From Linyphia triangularis (Eukaryota; Arthropoda; Arachnida; Araneae; Linyphiidae), in NCBI GenBank assembly GCA_963978545.1, contig OZ021722.1:110331442-110395441 (forward strand): 64,000 nucleotides of DNA. The letters run 5' to 3'. The translations under genes and the position numbers were made by a program. Positions 22,842 to 36,590 of the stretch are shown piece after piece. Position 1 is the stretch's first letter; the number at the start of each line of letters is the position of its first letter. A model generated the notes under the pieces. It searched no databases, was not told the DNA's origin, and was given only the letters and a program-made list of their open reading frames with translations.

Positions 22842-23047
22842 GTATAATTGTGTTTGTGTATTTGTATATTCTAATAATGTGTTCATATTCATAACGATAT
22901 TTAAAATGCACAATTTAATGTTCAATTGTATAATTACTATAAAATTATGTGTGTTTGTAAACGATTCGTAGTGCTCTTGATAAGTATTTTAATTTTTTAA
23001 GTTTTAAGTACGCCGCTGTGGTCAGCGACATGTCAGGACGGCCGATT
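22842..23047 (+). other. Gypsy 3' untranslated segment
   Basis: 206 bp between the gag-pol stop and the right LTR. No purine-rich polypurine tract of the usual kind is visible just before the LTR; the last bases are GACATGTCAGGACGGCCGAT. Confidence 0.8.
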
Positions 23048-24250
<1,203 letters not shown>

Positions 24251-24253
24251 GCC

Positions 24254-24254
<1 letters not shown>

Positions 24255-24335
<81 letters not shown>
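24255..24335. repeat. (TG)n microsatellite
   Basis: About 40 TG units directly at the outer end of the preceding repeat. Confidence 0.98.
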
Positions 24336-24341
<6 letters not shown>

Positions 24342-25000
24342 TTATTTTCTTTGAACGTCATGTTTAAGAAGGCGCAACATAGCAGATGCCTTTCACCCCC
24401 CTTCCCTTCTCCTCAGCCATGTTGACCAGTGTTGATGTCGAGAATATATAGTACTTCGTATATTTGATTCGATGCCGGCAAAACTGCTGTATGTGTTAGA
24501 TGAATGTCAGGAGCGAATCTAGAGATATATATTGGAGGGGGGGATGCTTATTACTCACATAAGAAGAAGTTTTTATAATTATTTTTCATAACTAATGGAA
24601 TATCCAGAGTCTGGTCGGAGGCCAGAGTTCTGGAAGTTTCACCAATTCTGAATGAAACTCAAACATCATCCCAACTACATGATGTTTTTTTTTAAATAAA
24701 CATGTTAAAAACATCACAAAACATTTTTCTTTGTCCTCCGTCCTCTCTGAAAAATAAAATGTTTTAATTTCAAAACTATGCATCAACGTTTCAAAACTTC
24801 CCGTCTATATTACCTAGCATTGGACGAGATTGGCCAACGTATCTATAACAACGGCCGGTTTTCAACGATCCACATTGAGATTAACCAATATTTAGCTATA
24901 TTGGCAAACGTTAACGTGATATTAGAGAAAAGGGAAAAAGTTTTTAATGAGAAAAAAGCCTTATCCTTTTTTAATAAGCAATCGTTACCGAGATAGTTTT
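24336..25000. other. no recognisable gene
   Basis: Mixed sequence with a G-run near 24535. ORFs around 24592-24996 show no similarity that I recognise. Confidence 0.4.
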
Positions 25001-25903
25001 TAGTTTCAATTACCCATATACTATAGCAGACGGTCAAAAAAAAATTTTTTTTTTTTTTTTTTTTTGCATTTCTTTACGTTTTGGAACACTCTGATTGCAA
25101 AAAAATGGTCTTAAAATATGTCTGTATGTGTGTAGTTGCGTGATGGTCAGCATAACTCCCGAACAAATTGACCTACGATGTTCAAATTTCGTGTACTGGT
25201 TAGTAGTGGACCTACCATTAAGGTTTTATTCAAAATCGCGCATGAGCATAAGGTTGAAGTCATGAAAAATCATGTTTTTCAGCATTTGCTAAAAATCTGC
25301 TGTAATGATTCTGATTAAAATCTTTCTGCTGATGCATCCTAAGGTGTTTTAATCGTCTTCTCCTCCGAAATTCCTGTAGAAATAGGAAAAAAGCTTAAAA
25401 AGTCGAAAAACGAGTGCCTTTAACACTGAGCTCTCTGTCCTTGAGCATCACGCATCAACGATGAGCATCGCCCACCAACGATTGATTTTTTTCTCTGTTT
25501 CACGCACACGAGAGGACAATGTAATGTATTTCGATTGGTTGGTTGTTTTCAGATTATCTGGCACCGTCAGAAACACGAAGGCTATAATGCGCCGAAACAT
25601 TCGTCATTAGACAAACCAACATACATTTGCAAACACCCATGCCTAACACGAGACTTGAACCCGCAACCTCGCGGTTTAGAAGCTAGCAAGCTAACCACTA
25701 TACCGTTTTAATGTCTTTTGAATAACATCGCCAATTTCGCAATTTTGGTTGGGTTTTTTTCTGTCCACGCAAAAATGATTTCCAAAAATATCGCCAAACT
25801 AGCCATTATTATTTAAATGAGTGAAAATATGAAAACGGTAAATAACACCATAAATTTTAATGCAATGCCCAATATTACAGTGTAATTAAAAGGTGTCCCT
25901 AGT
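25001..25903 (-). repeat. 0.7-kb interspersed repeat, copy d, split by a SINE
   Basis: Reverse copy with landmarks CCCGAACAAATTGACCTACG near 25158 and GAGCTCTCTGTCC near 25428. The right end is somewhat degenerate (AAAAGGTGTCCCTAGTACC). It contains the SINE 25535-25708. Confidence 0.8.
25535..25708 (-). mobile_element. tRNA-derived SINE family 1, copy 7
   Basis: 174 bp, lacking the first bases of the head. Flanked by an older, diverged duplication TAATGTATTTCGA (25522-25534) and TAATGTCTTTTGA (25709-25721). Confidence 0.85.
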
Positions 25904-27060
25904 ACCATAAATTGATCACTCACTTTCAAAACTCGAACCCCCTCCTGAATGCTGGCACGAACGAAAGAGTAAATTACCACTCATCCTAGCAGTACAGCCC
26001 TTTAGGCGGACCACACGCAATTGATCACAGCCCGCAAATTACTCCCAGTCGACAAATAAGCAAAAAAATAATAATCAATCAATACCACGTCTTTTCAGGA
26101 AACAACAACAAAAAAGCATTGTTGCAATTTCGAACACAACTGAATATCCTTTCTTCTTCTTCTTCTTCTTCTTCTTCTTCCCCCCAAAACCACCCAAAGC
26201 GATGACCAAATCTGAAAACGTGATCCCGACCAAATTGAAATTTGTCCTCCCTTATCAAAAACATTTCAATCAAACCGCTAATGGTTCCGATGTGATAATG
26301 ATTTTTTCCCGTGGGCGTCGTTTTCAAATTTGACTACAATACAACCTGGTGGGCTTGAGACCCCGTGCGTGTGTGGTGGTGCTGTTTATGAACTCCATTA
26401 TGGGCATTCTCCGGACTTAATGGGTTTGACCAACTGAAGAGGTCGAAGAAAATGAATTCGATTAATTAGAAACAATGGCTCTGAGCGAATATCTCTCGTA
26501 CCTCCGCAAGACGTAACACAATTAAGCATTGTAATTTACGAGATCATATCGCAGAGGTGGTTAATTCTCTTTGTTAGTTAGGAACAAAGCTCCAAGCAAT
26601 TCTTGATGAAATACCTTCTTAAAAGTTCATTCTTGTAAGACATCCGTGAAATCACGATTTTTGGAATTAGTTCAAGAGGATATGTATGTATCGTAAATGG
26701 GAAAAATTCAAAATACTATCTCGCTACTAATATTTTGCAGATTTACTCAAATAGAGCTCTAAAGTTCTGAATCTCGATAACTGTCCTCCTTGGTATTACG
26801 TGACTTTCACACATTTAAGTAAATACATGGTGGTCATAAAGAAACTATGCCGATATATGTATCTCTGGTGGCCGTTTCGTTCAACAGATCGATATGAGAT
26901 TTCAGGTATAGTTATTTAGAGATATGAGCTCGAGATTCTGTGAATGGCAACAAAATGGAACTCACGGTTACGGTTATAGGTATAACACTCGAAATTTATT
27001 AATGGCAAGGCCACTTTTTTCCGTCACAAACTGTTCAGTACATGCGAAAAGAATCGATTT
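25904..27060. other. no recognisable gene; (TTC)n array
   Basis: Holds a (TTC)n array at about 26149-26180. A less AT-rich patch at 26330-26600 has no coding similarity that I recognise. Confidence 0.4.
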
Positions 27061-27390
27061 GTTTGCATTTCTCCACGTTTGAGAACACCCACCTGAACAA
27101 ATTGACCTACGATGTTCAAATTGGGTGTGCAGGATAGTGGTGGCCATGGGACCTACCTTAGGTTTTAGTCAAAATCGCGCGGCGCATGTTTTCAGCAAAT
27201 TGCTAAAAAAACAGCTCTAACGATTTTGATTAAAATATTTATGCTAATGCCTCTTAAGGTGTTCTAACGGTCCCCACCTTCGAAATCCCGTAGAAATGCT
27301 ATAAAAGTATAAACAGTTGAAAAACGAATGCCTATAATACAGAGCTCTCTGCCATTGGGCATTCTCTATCAACGATTGAGTTTTTCCACA
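27061..27390 (-). repeat. 0.7-kb interspersed repeat, copy e (partial)
   Basis: Only the middle of the family is present, from CATTTCTCCACGTTT to CTATCAACGATTGAG (reverse orientation). Both ends are missing. Confidence 0.75.
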
Positions 27391-27853
27391 TTAGCAGTGA
27401 TTTCCATGGCAACGGTACAGCTATTTGGAGCTTTCTCTCTCTGGCTGTACTCGCACGACCATCGTCAGATATAACTGATTTGAGCGGGGTTTTTCCCCTC
27501 AATCGTACACTGCGTAACAGGTTTGCTATTTATCGTAAATTGTTTTACTTACCATAGAAATTCTATCTACATTTGCGAGTCTGATCTACATTTAAGAAAA
27601 TTAGTAAAATATGTAATGAAAGTTAAGTAGCAATTAGTACATTTTAAATTTAAAATACTAATTTAGAAGCAGCCCAGTTGCACTGGCTGCACCCACATGA
27701 GCCGTCCCTGAGTTTCGGGTCAGAGATTTGCAAGGGGTACACTAGCAACCTCCCAGGTGAAAGTGGTGTGTATCAATGTACAACAAACACATGAAAGATG
27801 GGGTTTTCGTAGTCACCAAACATTATAAACACTTGATCTGAGCTCAAAGTCGT
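27391..27853. other. no recognisable gene
   Basis: Mixed composition, GC-richer at 27665-27780, no ORF or terminal repeat recognised. Confidence 0.4.
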
Positions 27854-27896
27854 TTAACCCTTGGTTAGATGCGTGACCTTTTGTCTCGCGGTTAGT

Positions 27897-28856
27897 GTTG
27901 TTGTTGTTGTCGTGTGACAAGTGCAGAAAAAAGGTGATAGGACAAGTCAAATGGGACCAAAGGCATTGAGCACAGCCCTGGCCACATCTCCGACTTTATC
28001 GGTATAAAGGGTGTCATGGCAGCAGTTGAGATCGATGTTGAAGAGGGTCGAGGCAACAGAGATGCAACTGAAGAGATGCCTAGGATCCAGCTGAACTCAT
28101 GGGCAGTGCCTGCATTCTGCATAAGTTCTGGAGCCGTCAGGTATGATCTTCATACCTCTCATGTGCCCCGTCTGCAATCTACTGATGGTAGTGGTGATTT
28201 CGCGGTCAAGATTAAGCTCCGGAAGGCACCATTTCTTCCGAAGTCCGCCGCAGAGGTGATGTTTTGCAACGGCATTTGCATCGAAGCAAGTGGTTTGCAT
28301 GGGAGGGGGATCCATGTTCCTAGCCTCCTTAGCAAGGGATTCCGCTTGTTCATTCCCCTCGATGTTGACATGAGCGGGGACCCATTGGATGGTGCAGGTT
28401 TTCTCCCTGGCAACTAAGGTGGACAGAAGCGCGTTGATTTCGTGGGCGAGTCTTGATTTACCTCCTTTAATGGCCTCCAGAGCAGACTTACAGTCTGAGA
28501 AAATGATGATGCCATTCGAGGGAACTGACTGTGAGAGGTAAAGGGCTAGAGCAGATTTAATGGCGATCAGTTCACTAGTGAAGTTGGAAGCGATTTTTCC
28601 GGCGGCGACCCGATGTTTGAGGGATGTTTGATCTGGAAGGAGAAGGAAGATGCCAGAACCTCCTCTGTCGCATTCTGAGTTGGAGGAGTCGTCAGTGTCA
28701 TAGAGGGTTGCCATTGCCTCGAGAGGTTGGACTTCTACCTGTTGGTCCGCGGAAGGTATTTTATTTCCCTTCTACCACCCACTGGAAAACCAGTGGAGGC
28801 ATTCCCCTATCCGCCACCTTGGGGACGCGCTCCCTAGGAGTTACAGGCTCCCCGAG
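27897..28856 (-). mobile_element. internally deleted LINE derivative
   Basis: On the minus strand it starts with a GC-rich 5'-leader-like segment (CGGGGAGCCTGTAACTCC, then CAAGGTGGCGGATAGG). It jumps directly to an RNase H domain and ends with a (CAA)n tail at 27897-27910. Endonuclease and RT are absent. Insertion borders are inferred from the surrounding MITE; a target duplication is not clear. Confidence 0.75.
27947..28714 (-). pseudogene. LINE RNase H domain and C-terminal zinc region, one stop
   Basis: RNase H fragment from the 3' end of a non-LTR ORF2. Visible motifs are YDTDD near the start (first Asp), FTSELIAI (Glu), FSDCKSAL (Asp), and WVPAHVNIEGNEQAESLAKEA (His and last acidic region). 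A C-terminal CRHCP ... HLFSC pattern follows, typical of LINE C-terminal fingers. An in-frame TGA at 28095-28097 precedes the last ~50 residues; the real end is the TGA at 27947-27949. Confidence 0.88.
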
Positions 28857-29104
28857 AGTCGCCTGGGGGACAAAAGTCCCCCAGATACAATTTTCCGTGC
28901 ATACCATTAAATTTGTGACCCAAATATCAAAGTAAGTGGGTATTTTATTTAAAACGCAGCATTATTGAACATAATGTAGTAAAAACAAAATATTTTTAAA
29001 TAAATTGAAAAAAAAAAAAAAAAAACTGTAAAAAGGCTTTGGCCATCTGTTGAGAAATTGATTGTGGGGGACATTTGTCAACTGCGCGACTAACCAAGAG
29101 TTAA

Positions 29105-29918
29105 ATAATTTGCATTGCCAAATAGTAGTTGTCAATGCATATGAATGATTTATGGCAAAAAAAAAAAAAAAAATGTTTTTATTTTAGAAACAATTCAAAA
29201 GAAATTTACTTTACGTGTAATAAAATTTAAAAATATTAGAGATGAAACCTTTGGGGGAACAACGATTCAATTAAACAGAGATTATTCAATTATATCCACC
29301 ATGGATGAAAAAGTTCAGCCTTCCACACTTAATAATCTTCATTTCCATACATTTGGCGGACCAAAAGAAAAGATCCTCTTCACATAAAACTTCCATTTCA
29401 CGCTCGTTGATTTCACGGTTGAGCTTTCAACTCCCAAGTATAAAAATGTTCAATGCAAACCATGTTCATCTCTAACGAACTCTTCTTTTTTACCTATTTA
29501 AATAAGAAGAGGAACAGGTTTTTATCAACTCGTGGGAACCAGGGGTATTATAACAGGAAGCTACATAAGTAAACAATTTGAAATGAAAAGAAATCATTTT
29601 TAGACGACAATATCAAACATGCCAGATCAGTTTTTGGTTATGAACAACGGTGAAAAGGGCTTAATTGAGGCCCGCTTTATTTACCTTTTTATCGTTTTTT
29701 GTTTATTGTTTAATCCCCGCGAAGGTGCCTGAACTCGATGAAATGAAGGAAATTAATTACAATCTTTGTATCCGGTTTCTATTACAAAACTGGTATTTAT
29801 AGGGCGGAAGGGTGTAAGGGTCCCACACATGCATTTTACAAAGGGTTATCGCAAAGGCTTTGAATCTTTTTGTTGAATTCTTATGTTTACATTATGTTAG
29901 TTAATGGTGTTTAGAAGG
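29105..29918. other. no recognisable gene
   Basis: AT-rich with an A-run at 29157-29173. No gene or repeat structure recognised. Confidence 0.4.
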
Positions 29919-29920
29919 TA

Positions 29921-30898
29921 CAGTACGCAAAAAAAAAAAAATAACGATGGCTATATCTTGTATTCTAATTAATGAAATAAGTCAAGTACCGTTGTAAATT
30001 GTGGAAAATCTTTATTAATTGTATATAATTTTTTATCATTAGGAGTCATCTACATATTAATACTAAACCAAACTTTAAAAAGTTCAATGGCAACCCCATA
30101 ATATTATACCATATTTAGATTTTGAATCCAAAACAACGTCCAAATACCTAATTTCATAATATGCCAATGAGTGGTTAGTAATTTAGCCGATGTAAAAAAA
30201 ATGATAAATTAATGCTAAAAAGAAAATTTGTTTTTTTGGCCATAAATTCTTATACAGTTAATAGATTTTAGCAGTTTTTATATCAAAGGATAGTTTGTTT
30301 AAGGCTAAAACATAAATAACACGCAACTTTTGTAATAAAAAGTTTTTTAATTATTAATTAATAAAACAAGTTTCAAATTTTTTTTTAAATAGAAACATAT
30401 ATTTTTTTGCTTTTATTAGAATTATCATGGTCAAAAACCCCTCCATAATTTATTTTTTTTTCCATTTTGACTTTTGGTTCTTGATATTTTAGCAAAAATG
30501 TAAACAAGCTCACTTTAAGGGACCACGTAGTAGATGACGTCTTGAAGCATGCAAAACGTTCGATTTTTCCCCGCGATAAAGAAATTTGCCTTAAAGATCG
30601 TCTAAAACATTTTCGCTCTTAAGTGACGTGTTTATCTAGATAATAAAGTGAAATTTGGTATTTAGAGTAAACGAAGTATTCTAAATCGAATGAAAACATA
30701 AAAATTAGGAGTTCGTATTTAAATTTTTTAAAAATAGAGTTAAATTTAATTAGTATACATCCACCTAAGAAATAAAAAAAAATTGTATCAGACATATAGA
30801 AAATCGTAAACAAAACATTTTGGTGCAAACCGTAAGATTCTACGATAATTAGAACCGAAGATATAGCCATCATTCAGATTTGATTTTTTTTCGTATTG
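29921..30898. mobile_element. TA-target MITE, about 980 bp
   Basis: Ends CAGTACGC-poly(A) (29921) and poly(T)-GTATTG (to 30898), with inner TIR sequence GATGGCTATATCTT at both ends in opposite orientation (about 29946 and 30867). TA at 29919-29920 and 30899-30900 as target duplication. No transposase; Tc1/mariner-type mobilisation is an inference from the TA target. Confidence 0.72.
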
Positions 30899-30900
30899 TA

Positions 30901-32251
30901 CGTTTTGTTAGTATTTTGAACCATTTGACGTGACCCGGCGTTGACACCGACTTGATGGTAAATTCAGGGAAGTCGTGGCTCATTTGGGCAGTTGTAAATT
31001 GAAAATGAGCAGAAACAAAAAGTACAAAACAAAACAAAAATCAGTAAAACTTTACAAGGTAATATTTCGAAAATATTTTTTAACTCATATCCCATTCTCT
31101 TCATCCACTTAAGCCCCTCTATTTTCTACCTGATAAAATGTTTTAGAGAGGATGACTAGAGGCCGTGCGAGAAAAACCAAGTGTCTTGCAAGATGCTCAG
31201 TTTCACGAGCGGAGTGTTATAGTTGTATCAGGCTCGAAACAACCAGATCGTGACGTCACAGCCCAAACCCATCACAACTCACTTTTTAGGTAAGATTGCA
31301 TACGAAGATGGATGAAGAAGCATCAAAATTGGAATATTTACAATGCCTAACTACATAATCTATTCTAAATTAAAGTATAGGAATAAATTAAAAATTCTTA
31401 TAATTTTAGGGAATAATTTTAAAAAATTAATTTGTTCAAAATAATTTATTAAAAAGCTTGTTGTTTCAAAACTGATTGGTGGTTACACTGAAATAATTTC
31501 AGTTTAATTTTTCTTAAACACTAAAATACAAAACCAATATTAAAAAAATTATTTAAATAACCTTTTACTTCAATAAATAACCTTTTATTTAAAACCAGAA
31601 ACTCCTTTACGAAAAAATTGAACAGTTACCCACAAATTCTTTCTTTAAAAAGACTAATTATATAAAAATATCTTTTAATATTTAAGAAACTTCTCTTACC
31701 TAGATTTAAAGCAAAACATAGTTTAAAAATTTAGTGAGTAATTAAACAAGTTATATTTTTATAATTCAAAGACATTTTTACAAAACTTTTTAAGAGTATT
31801 ACGAAGTAAATTAAATTCATTTTAATTTTTTAGAAATTGGTTGCTTTTCCATGAACAGAGTTCTAGAATGATAAAGAATATCTCATCTAAATTGAAACTA
31901 TCATGTCCAAACAAAAGACATTTCCAAGAATCTAGGGCGGATGCCTTCTGGGTGGAATTTTAAAGGGAAGCTGCCTCACATTTATGCCTTGATTAGGAAG
32001 AAACCCAGAAAACTCCGACGGCAGCTTGACAATCGACGCAAGTGTCTCGATATGCTGTCGTGTCTGTTTCGGAAATCAAAAATTGCATAGCGATAACAAA
32101 AGAAATCAATCTCATCGATACCAAGACTTAATTTTAAAATAGGTTAATTAAAAAAAATATACATATATAATCATACAGAAAGAGTGGCTAGTTTTCTTTT
32201 CATACTTTGAGATTTCACTTTGTCATTATGAATTTTGACATCATTTTTTAA
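30901..32251. other. no recognisable gene; one half of an inverted repeat
   Basis: The stretch 31150-31260 (GAGGCCGTGCGAGAAAAACC, AGATGCTCAG, GACGTCACAGC) recurs inverted at about 33677-33790. Otherwise very AT-rich with nothing recognised. Confidence 0.5.
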
Positions 32252-32615
32252 ATGTATGTTAATGCTAAACTTGAAATTTTTCAAAATAATTGTATTAGAA
32301 GAATCCTTAAAATCTTTTGGCCTGTTAAAATTATTAGCGAAGCAATTTTAGAAAGGGCAGACATTACTTCAATCGAAGAAGAAATCGGTGAGAGAAGGTG
32401 GCGATGGAAGGGTTATGCATTAAGAATGCAAAAGAGAATCTAGCACACGTTTCTCTCTCTTGGGCTCCTGATGGCAAGAGGAAGGCCAAGGACAACTTGG
32501 CAAAGTCAAATGCAATCAGACCTAAAAAAAGATCACTTAAATGGTCTAGAGGAAGCAAGATCCCTGGCCAAAGATCGGAAGGTATGGAGAGGTAGGCTGG
32601 AAACCTTAGCAGCGT
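32252..32615 (+). pseudogene. non-LTR retrotransposon RT C-terminal remnant, copy 1
   Basis: Encodes the tail of a LINE RT protein: IFQNNCIRRILKIFW, then ITSIEEEIGERRWRWKGYAL, then after a frameshift NLAHVSLSWAPDGKRKAK and finally AKDRKVWRGRLE. This 'RRWRW.GH.LR' tail is shared with many LINE-encoded endonuclease-RT proteins. The same remnant occurs at 61320-62350. Dead because of frameshifts and truncation. Confidence 0.8.
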
Positions 32616-34353
32616 GAAGAGCCTAATTAAGTAAATATGTAATGCTCACTGACAAACGAAATTCAATTCAAATTTTCATCTTCGTTCCACAATCACATTG
32701 TCGATCAGGAATTTCAGGAAGAAGATCCATCTTTTTCAATACTAGTTCCTTCAAAAGTTGTTTCTGATTTTTGAATTTCAAAAAATTTTCTTCATGTTTA
32801 ACTCCGATAACTTTTTGAAATTTCTAGAAAATATGGCCTCGAACTACACAATATTTGAATAAACATTTCTAATACTTTTAGAATATGCGAATACAAATCA
32901 TCATGCGTTTGGTTTCTTATAAGAAAATTTGTTATTTAGTATTCGGTACTTATGCTATCATTATACATATATACAAATTTATAATACAGAATCCCACCTT
33001 ATTTACCAAGCCAACATTTAAGCCACGGTAAAGAAGATAAGTATCCACAGAAAGATCACTAATTAATCCTTCGTACAGATGTAGTATAGGACAATCTTTG
33101 GCGCAATTTTATCTGGCATTTTTTTAAAAAATAAATGTTGTTTTTGGCGACGATTTTATTTTAAGTTATATTTTAATTCAGTTAATTATTTATATTTTAA
33201 TCTTCATTCAGTTACTGTGTTTTTAATTTTGGCGAATTTTCTAAACGCCAAAAGACGGAAAAAAAAAAAAAAATTCTAAATGTCATATACCACATCTGTT
33301 TTCAATCCTTACAAAAATACACTTACATTAAGAATGTCATGAACAATAACTAGAAAATTACCCCAAAACTTGGTTAGATTCCTCAATTCAAATATTGAAA
33401 ATCATTAATAAATTGCTACCTAATAAAATCTGACAGGAAAACATCTTAGGCTTAATATATACATATTTAATGCAGTATACGTTAAAGATTTCAAAGACCA
33501 TTTTTTAGAATTGGCTTTTGAAAAAGAATACAACCGAATCGCATTTAGTGCGTTATACTTTTATAATAACATTTTGAAAAAAATGTACTCACCGAAAATA
33601 TAAATAATATTTAATATCCATAAGAAAAAAGTGAACCATTTACAAGTGGAAACAAAATCAACAGAACAACAACTCAAAATTTCATAGCTTTGCGCTGTGA
33701 CGTCAAACTCGTTTAAAAATTCAGGATTATGGCCTTGTAGACTGAGCATCTAGCAAGATACTTGGTTTTTCGCGCACGGCCTCGGATGACTCAATGTACT
33801 TACTCGTTAATAGTAATAATACACTTAATACACATTTATATTTTTTAACAAGCTCTTTGTCACATAGGAAAAACTTTGTTGGATTTACTAAAGTTTCATC
33901 ACGAGAGAAATTTTTCTTGACAAGACAGGTGTTTTGTTCTTGGTGAATTCTTGAATGGTTGACTTTGTTGAACAACATTGTTACTAAATTCAAAACATCC
34001 AAAATACCATCACCTCAAACATATCCTGCTTATGCCAATGTTTGGCTTTATTATACGCTATATTTTATTTTTAAGTAGGGTTGAGGAAATTTGGGCAGTC
34101 GTAAATGTTGCTTAGAATAAGCCTAGAGTAAATTAACGTAAGATTTTAAAGAATTCTCATGCGTCGTCATGGAAGTGTACTTGAGCAACACTGAAATTTA
34201 AAAATCAAAAATAATGTGGAGGAAAGTTGTATGATTCACTGGAAATAGAAATATAATATGGGTTATAAAATATTTGATGAGTGAGAAATTTATTACATAT
34301 CCATTAAATAAAATTTCATTTAGATATCCAATTAAAAGATTAAAACAAAACAA
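32616..34353. other. no recognisable gene; one half of an inverted repeat
   Basis: 33677-33790 is the inverted partner of 31150-31260. The remainder is AT-rich, with an A-run at 33259-33273. Confidence 0.45.
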
Positions 34354-35035
34354 ACTAGGGGTGTGGAACATTGCACAACTTTTAATCACACTATAATATT
34401 GGTCATTGCAATAAAATTTGAAATGGTGTTATTTACCGTTTGCATATTTTCATTCATTTAAACATAAATAGCACTTTGGCGATGGCAATAATTTTTACAT
34501 AGGCAAAAAGAAACACGCCAAGATGGCGAAATTGGCGATGTTATTAGATTGGCACTACTTTGCACTTTCTGGTGCGTGGAGCAGAAAAAAGTCAAAATTG
34601 TTAATGGAGGGTGCTCAAGGGCAGAGAGCTCTGTTTTAAAGGGTTTTTTAACTTTTTAAGCTTTCATCGCATTTTTATGGGAATTTCGAAAGTAGGGGAC
34701 GATTAGGACACCTTAAGAGGCATTATCACAGAGATTTTAATCAAGATCGTTAGAGCCGTTTTTTAGCATTTGCTGAAAAGCACGATTTTTTCATGATTTT
34801 TGAAGATTTCAACCTCATGCGCATGTGCGATTTTATCGAAAAGCTTAAATAGTAAATCCCATGCCCACTACGACAAATAAAATTTGAACATCGTAGTTCA
34901 ATTTCTTCAGGAGTTATTCTAACCACAGACACACAGACAGATATGTTTTCTAGACCACTTTTTGCAATATATATATATATATTACTGAATGCTATAACTT
35001 TCAGTATCCTATGTACACATATAGGATTAAAAGTA
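34354..35035 (+). repeat. 0.7-kb interspersed repeat, copy f
   Basis: Starts CTAGGGGTGTGGAACATTG and ends ATAGGATTAAAAGTA. Carries all family landmarks (GAGAGCTCTGTTTTAAAGG, ATCAAGATCGTTAGAGCCG, TTGAACATCGTAGTTCAA). A short (TA)n replaces part of the right third. Confidence 0.82.
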
Positions 35036-35969
35036 AAAAAAAAAAAAAAAAAAAAAATGGAATTAGACAGTTTTGAAAGTAATCGCCTCAATCGTCTTTC
35101 TCACCCGCCTTTGGGTAACGTCACTGTCGAACTGAACTGCAGTATTTATTCTCACGCTAGTTTGTTTTATTTTTGTTGAATGTTTGCGGTAAGCCACTTC
35201 ATTTCAAAAACATCAAGATGTCTTTTAATAGCCAGTTAAATAATCCATAACTCCATTTAAAGTAATTCTGATCGAGGCTGTTTTCTTTATCCACAGAGAT
35301 CGTCAGCTAAACTGAAATATTTCACGCTTATTTTCCTCCTGGCGAAACAAACCCAAACTACGTGATTCTCTGTCTTAAGTGACAAATTTACCGATCCATT
35401 GGCTATATTCCTCAGAAGAGCTTTCTTCACTTTCGTTTCACACTAAACCTTTTTTTTTTGCATAAAGGACATCAGCAACGACATTTTTCGCAAGCTTTCA
35501 GATTTAAATAAAACGATCTTATCTATAAAGGATTCGAGCTCTTTTGCGGAATCATTTCGATGTATAAGTTATCGTGAAAACGCATTCAAATGGTGTTTGC
35601 ACAATTGAGGAAAAGGGAATGATTAGAATAGAACATTCGTTCTCGGTAATGGCTTTTTGAATGGGAAAAGGAATTATTAATACAGAAAGAAAAACAGGTC
35701 GTTGGTGAAATGCATTCGGTTTGGAAGAAGAAATTCTGAAAAGTAAATGGCTATAAAGGCATTCCGTGAATGGAAAAACTCGTTTTATTTTGACTTAGCC
35801 GTTAGTCTATGGTTGGTACAGTCCTACGCACAAATTAGCCTTTTGTGAGTTTCAATGCGTTTGCAGTAGAGGTCGGCGATTTATCGATACGACGATATTT
35901 TTAAAAAAATAAAGCCAAAGAGTTTGTTTATAGACAGGAATACATGTTTTGAAGTGGCAGAGACTTAGC
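35036..35969. other. no recognisable gene
   Basis: Starts with an A-run of about 20. The rest is of ordinary composition without a recognised ORF or repeat. Confidence 0.4.
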
Positions 35970-36590
35970 ACTATCAATTACCCATTTGTTTACATAGGGT
36001 GATGAAAGTATAGCATTCGGTAATTATTATTATTTTCTTGGAACACTTTGATTTCAAAAAAGTGGTATAGGAAAAATGTATATCTGTGTGTACGTGGTCA
36101 GCATAACTCCCAAACAAATTGACCTACGATGTCCAAATTCTGTGTGAGGGTGGTGGCCCTGGGACCTACTATTAAGGTTTTCGTAAAAATCTCTCATGAG
36201 CATAAGGCTGAAATCATGAAAAATTATGAAAAAATCATGTTTTTCAGTAATTGGTAAAAAAAAAAATGCTCGAACGATTTTGATTATATTCTCTGAGCTA
36301 ATGTCACTTAAGGTGTTCTAATGGTCCCCATCTTCGAAATTCCCGTAGATATGCGATAAAACATAAAGTTGAAAATTAGTGCCTTTAACACAGAGTTCTC
36401 TACCCTTCCTTGAGCATCGCCCTACAACGATTGATTTTTTTCTGTTTCATTCAGAAGAAAGAACAATTTAATGTCTATCGAATAACATCTCCAATTTCAC
36501 CATCTTGTCTGTTTTTTTTTTCTATAAATTTTAATGCAATGACCAATATTATAGTGTAATTGAATGTTGGGCGATGTTCCACACCTCTAG
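35970..36590 (-). repeat. 0.7-kb interspersed repeat, copy g
   Basis: Reverse copy from CTATCAATTACCCATTTG to GATGTTCCACACCTCTAG. It is shortened near the right third (around 36510-36530). Confidence 0.82.

Larger units (their letters stand above)
27858..29100 (-). mobile_element. TTAA-target MITE family A, copy 2, carrying a LINE derivative
   Basis: TTAA at 27854-27857 and 29101-29104. Left end CCCTTGGTTAGATGCGTGAC and right end GCGCGACTAACCAAGAG match the family at 58273-58568 in reverse. A LINE insertion (27897-28856) sits between CTCGCGGTTAGT and AGTCGCCTGGGGG; joining these restores the family sequence. Confidence 0.85.
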
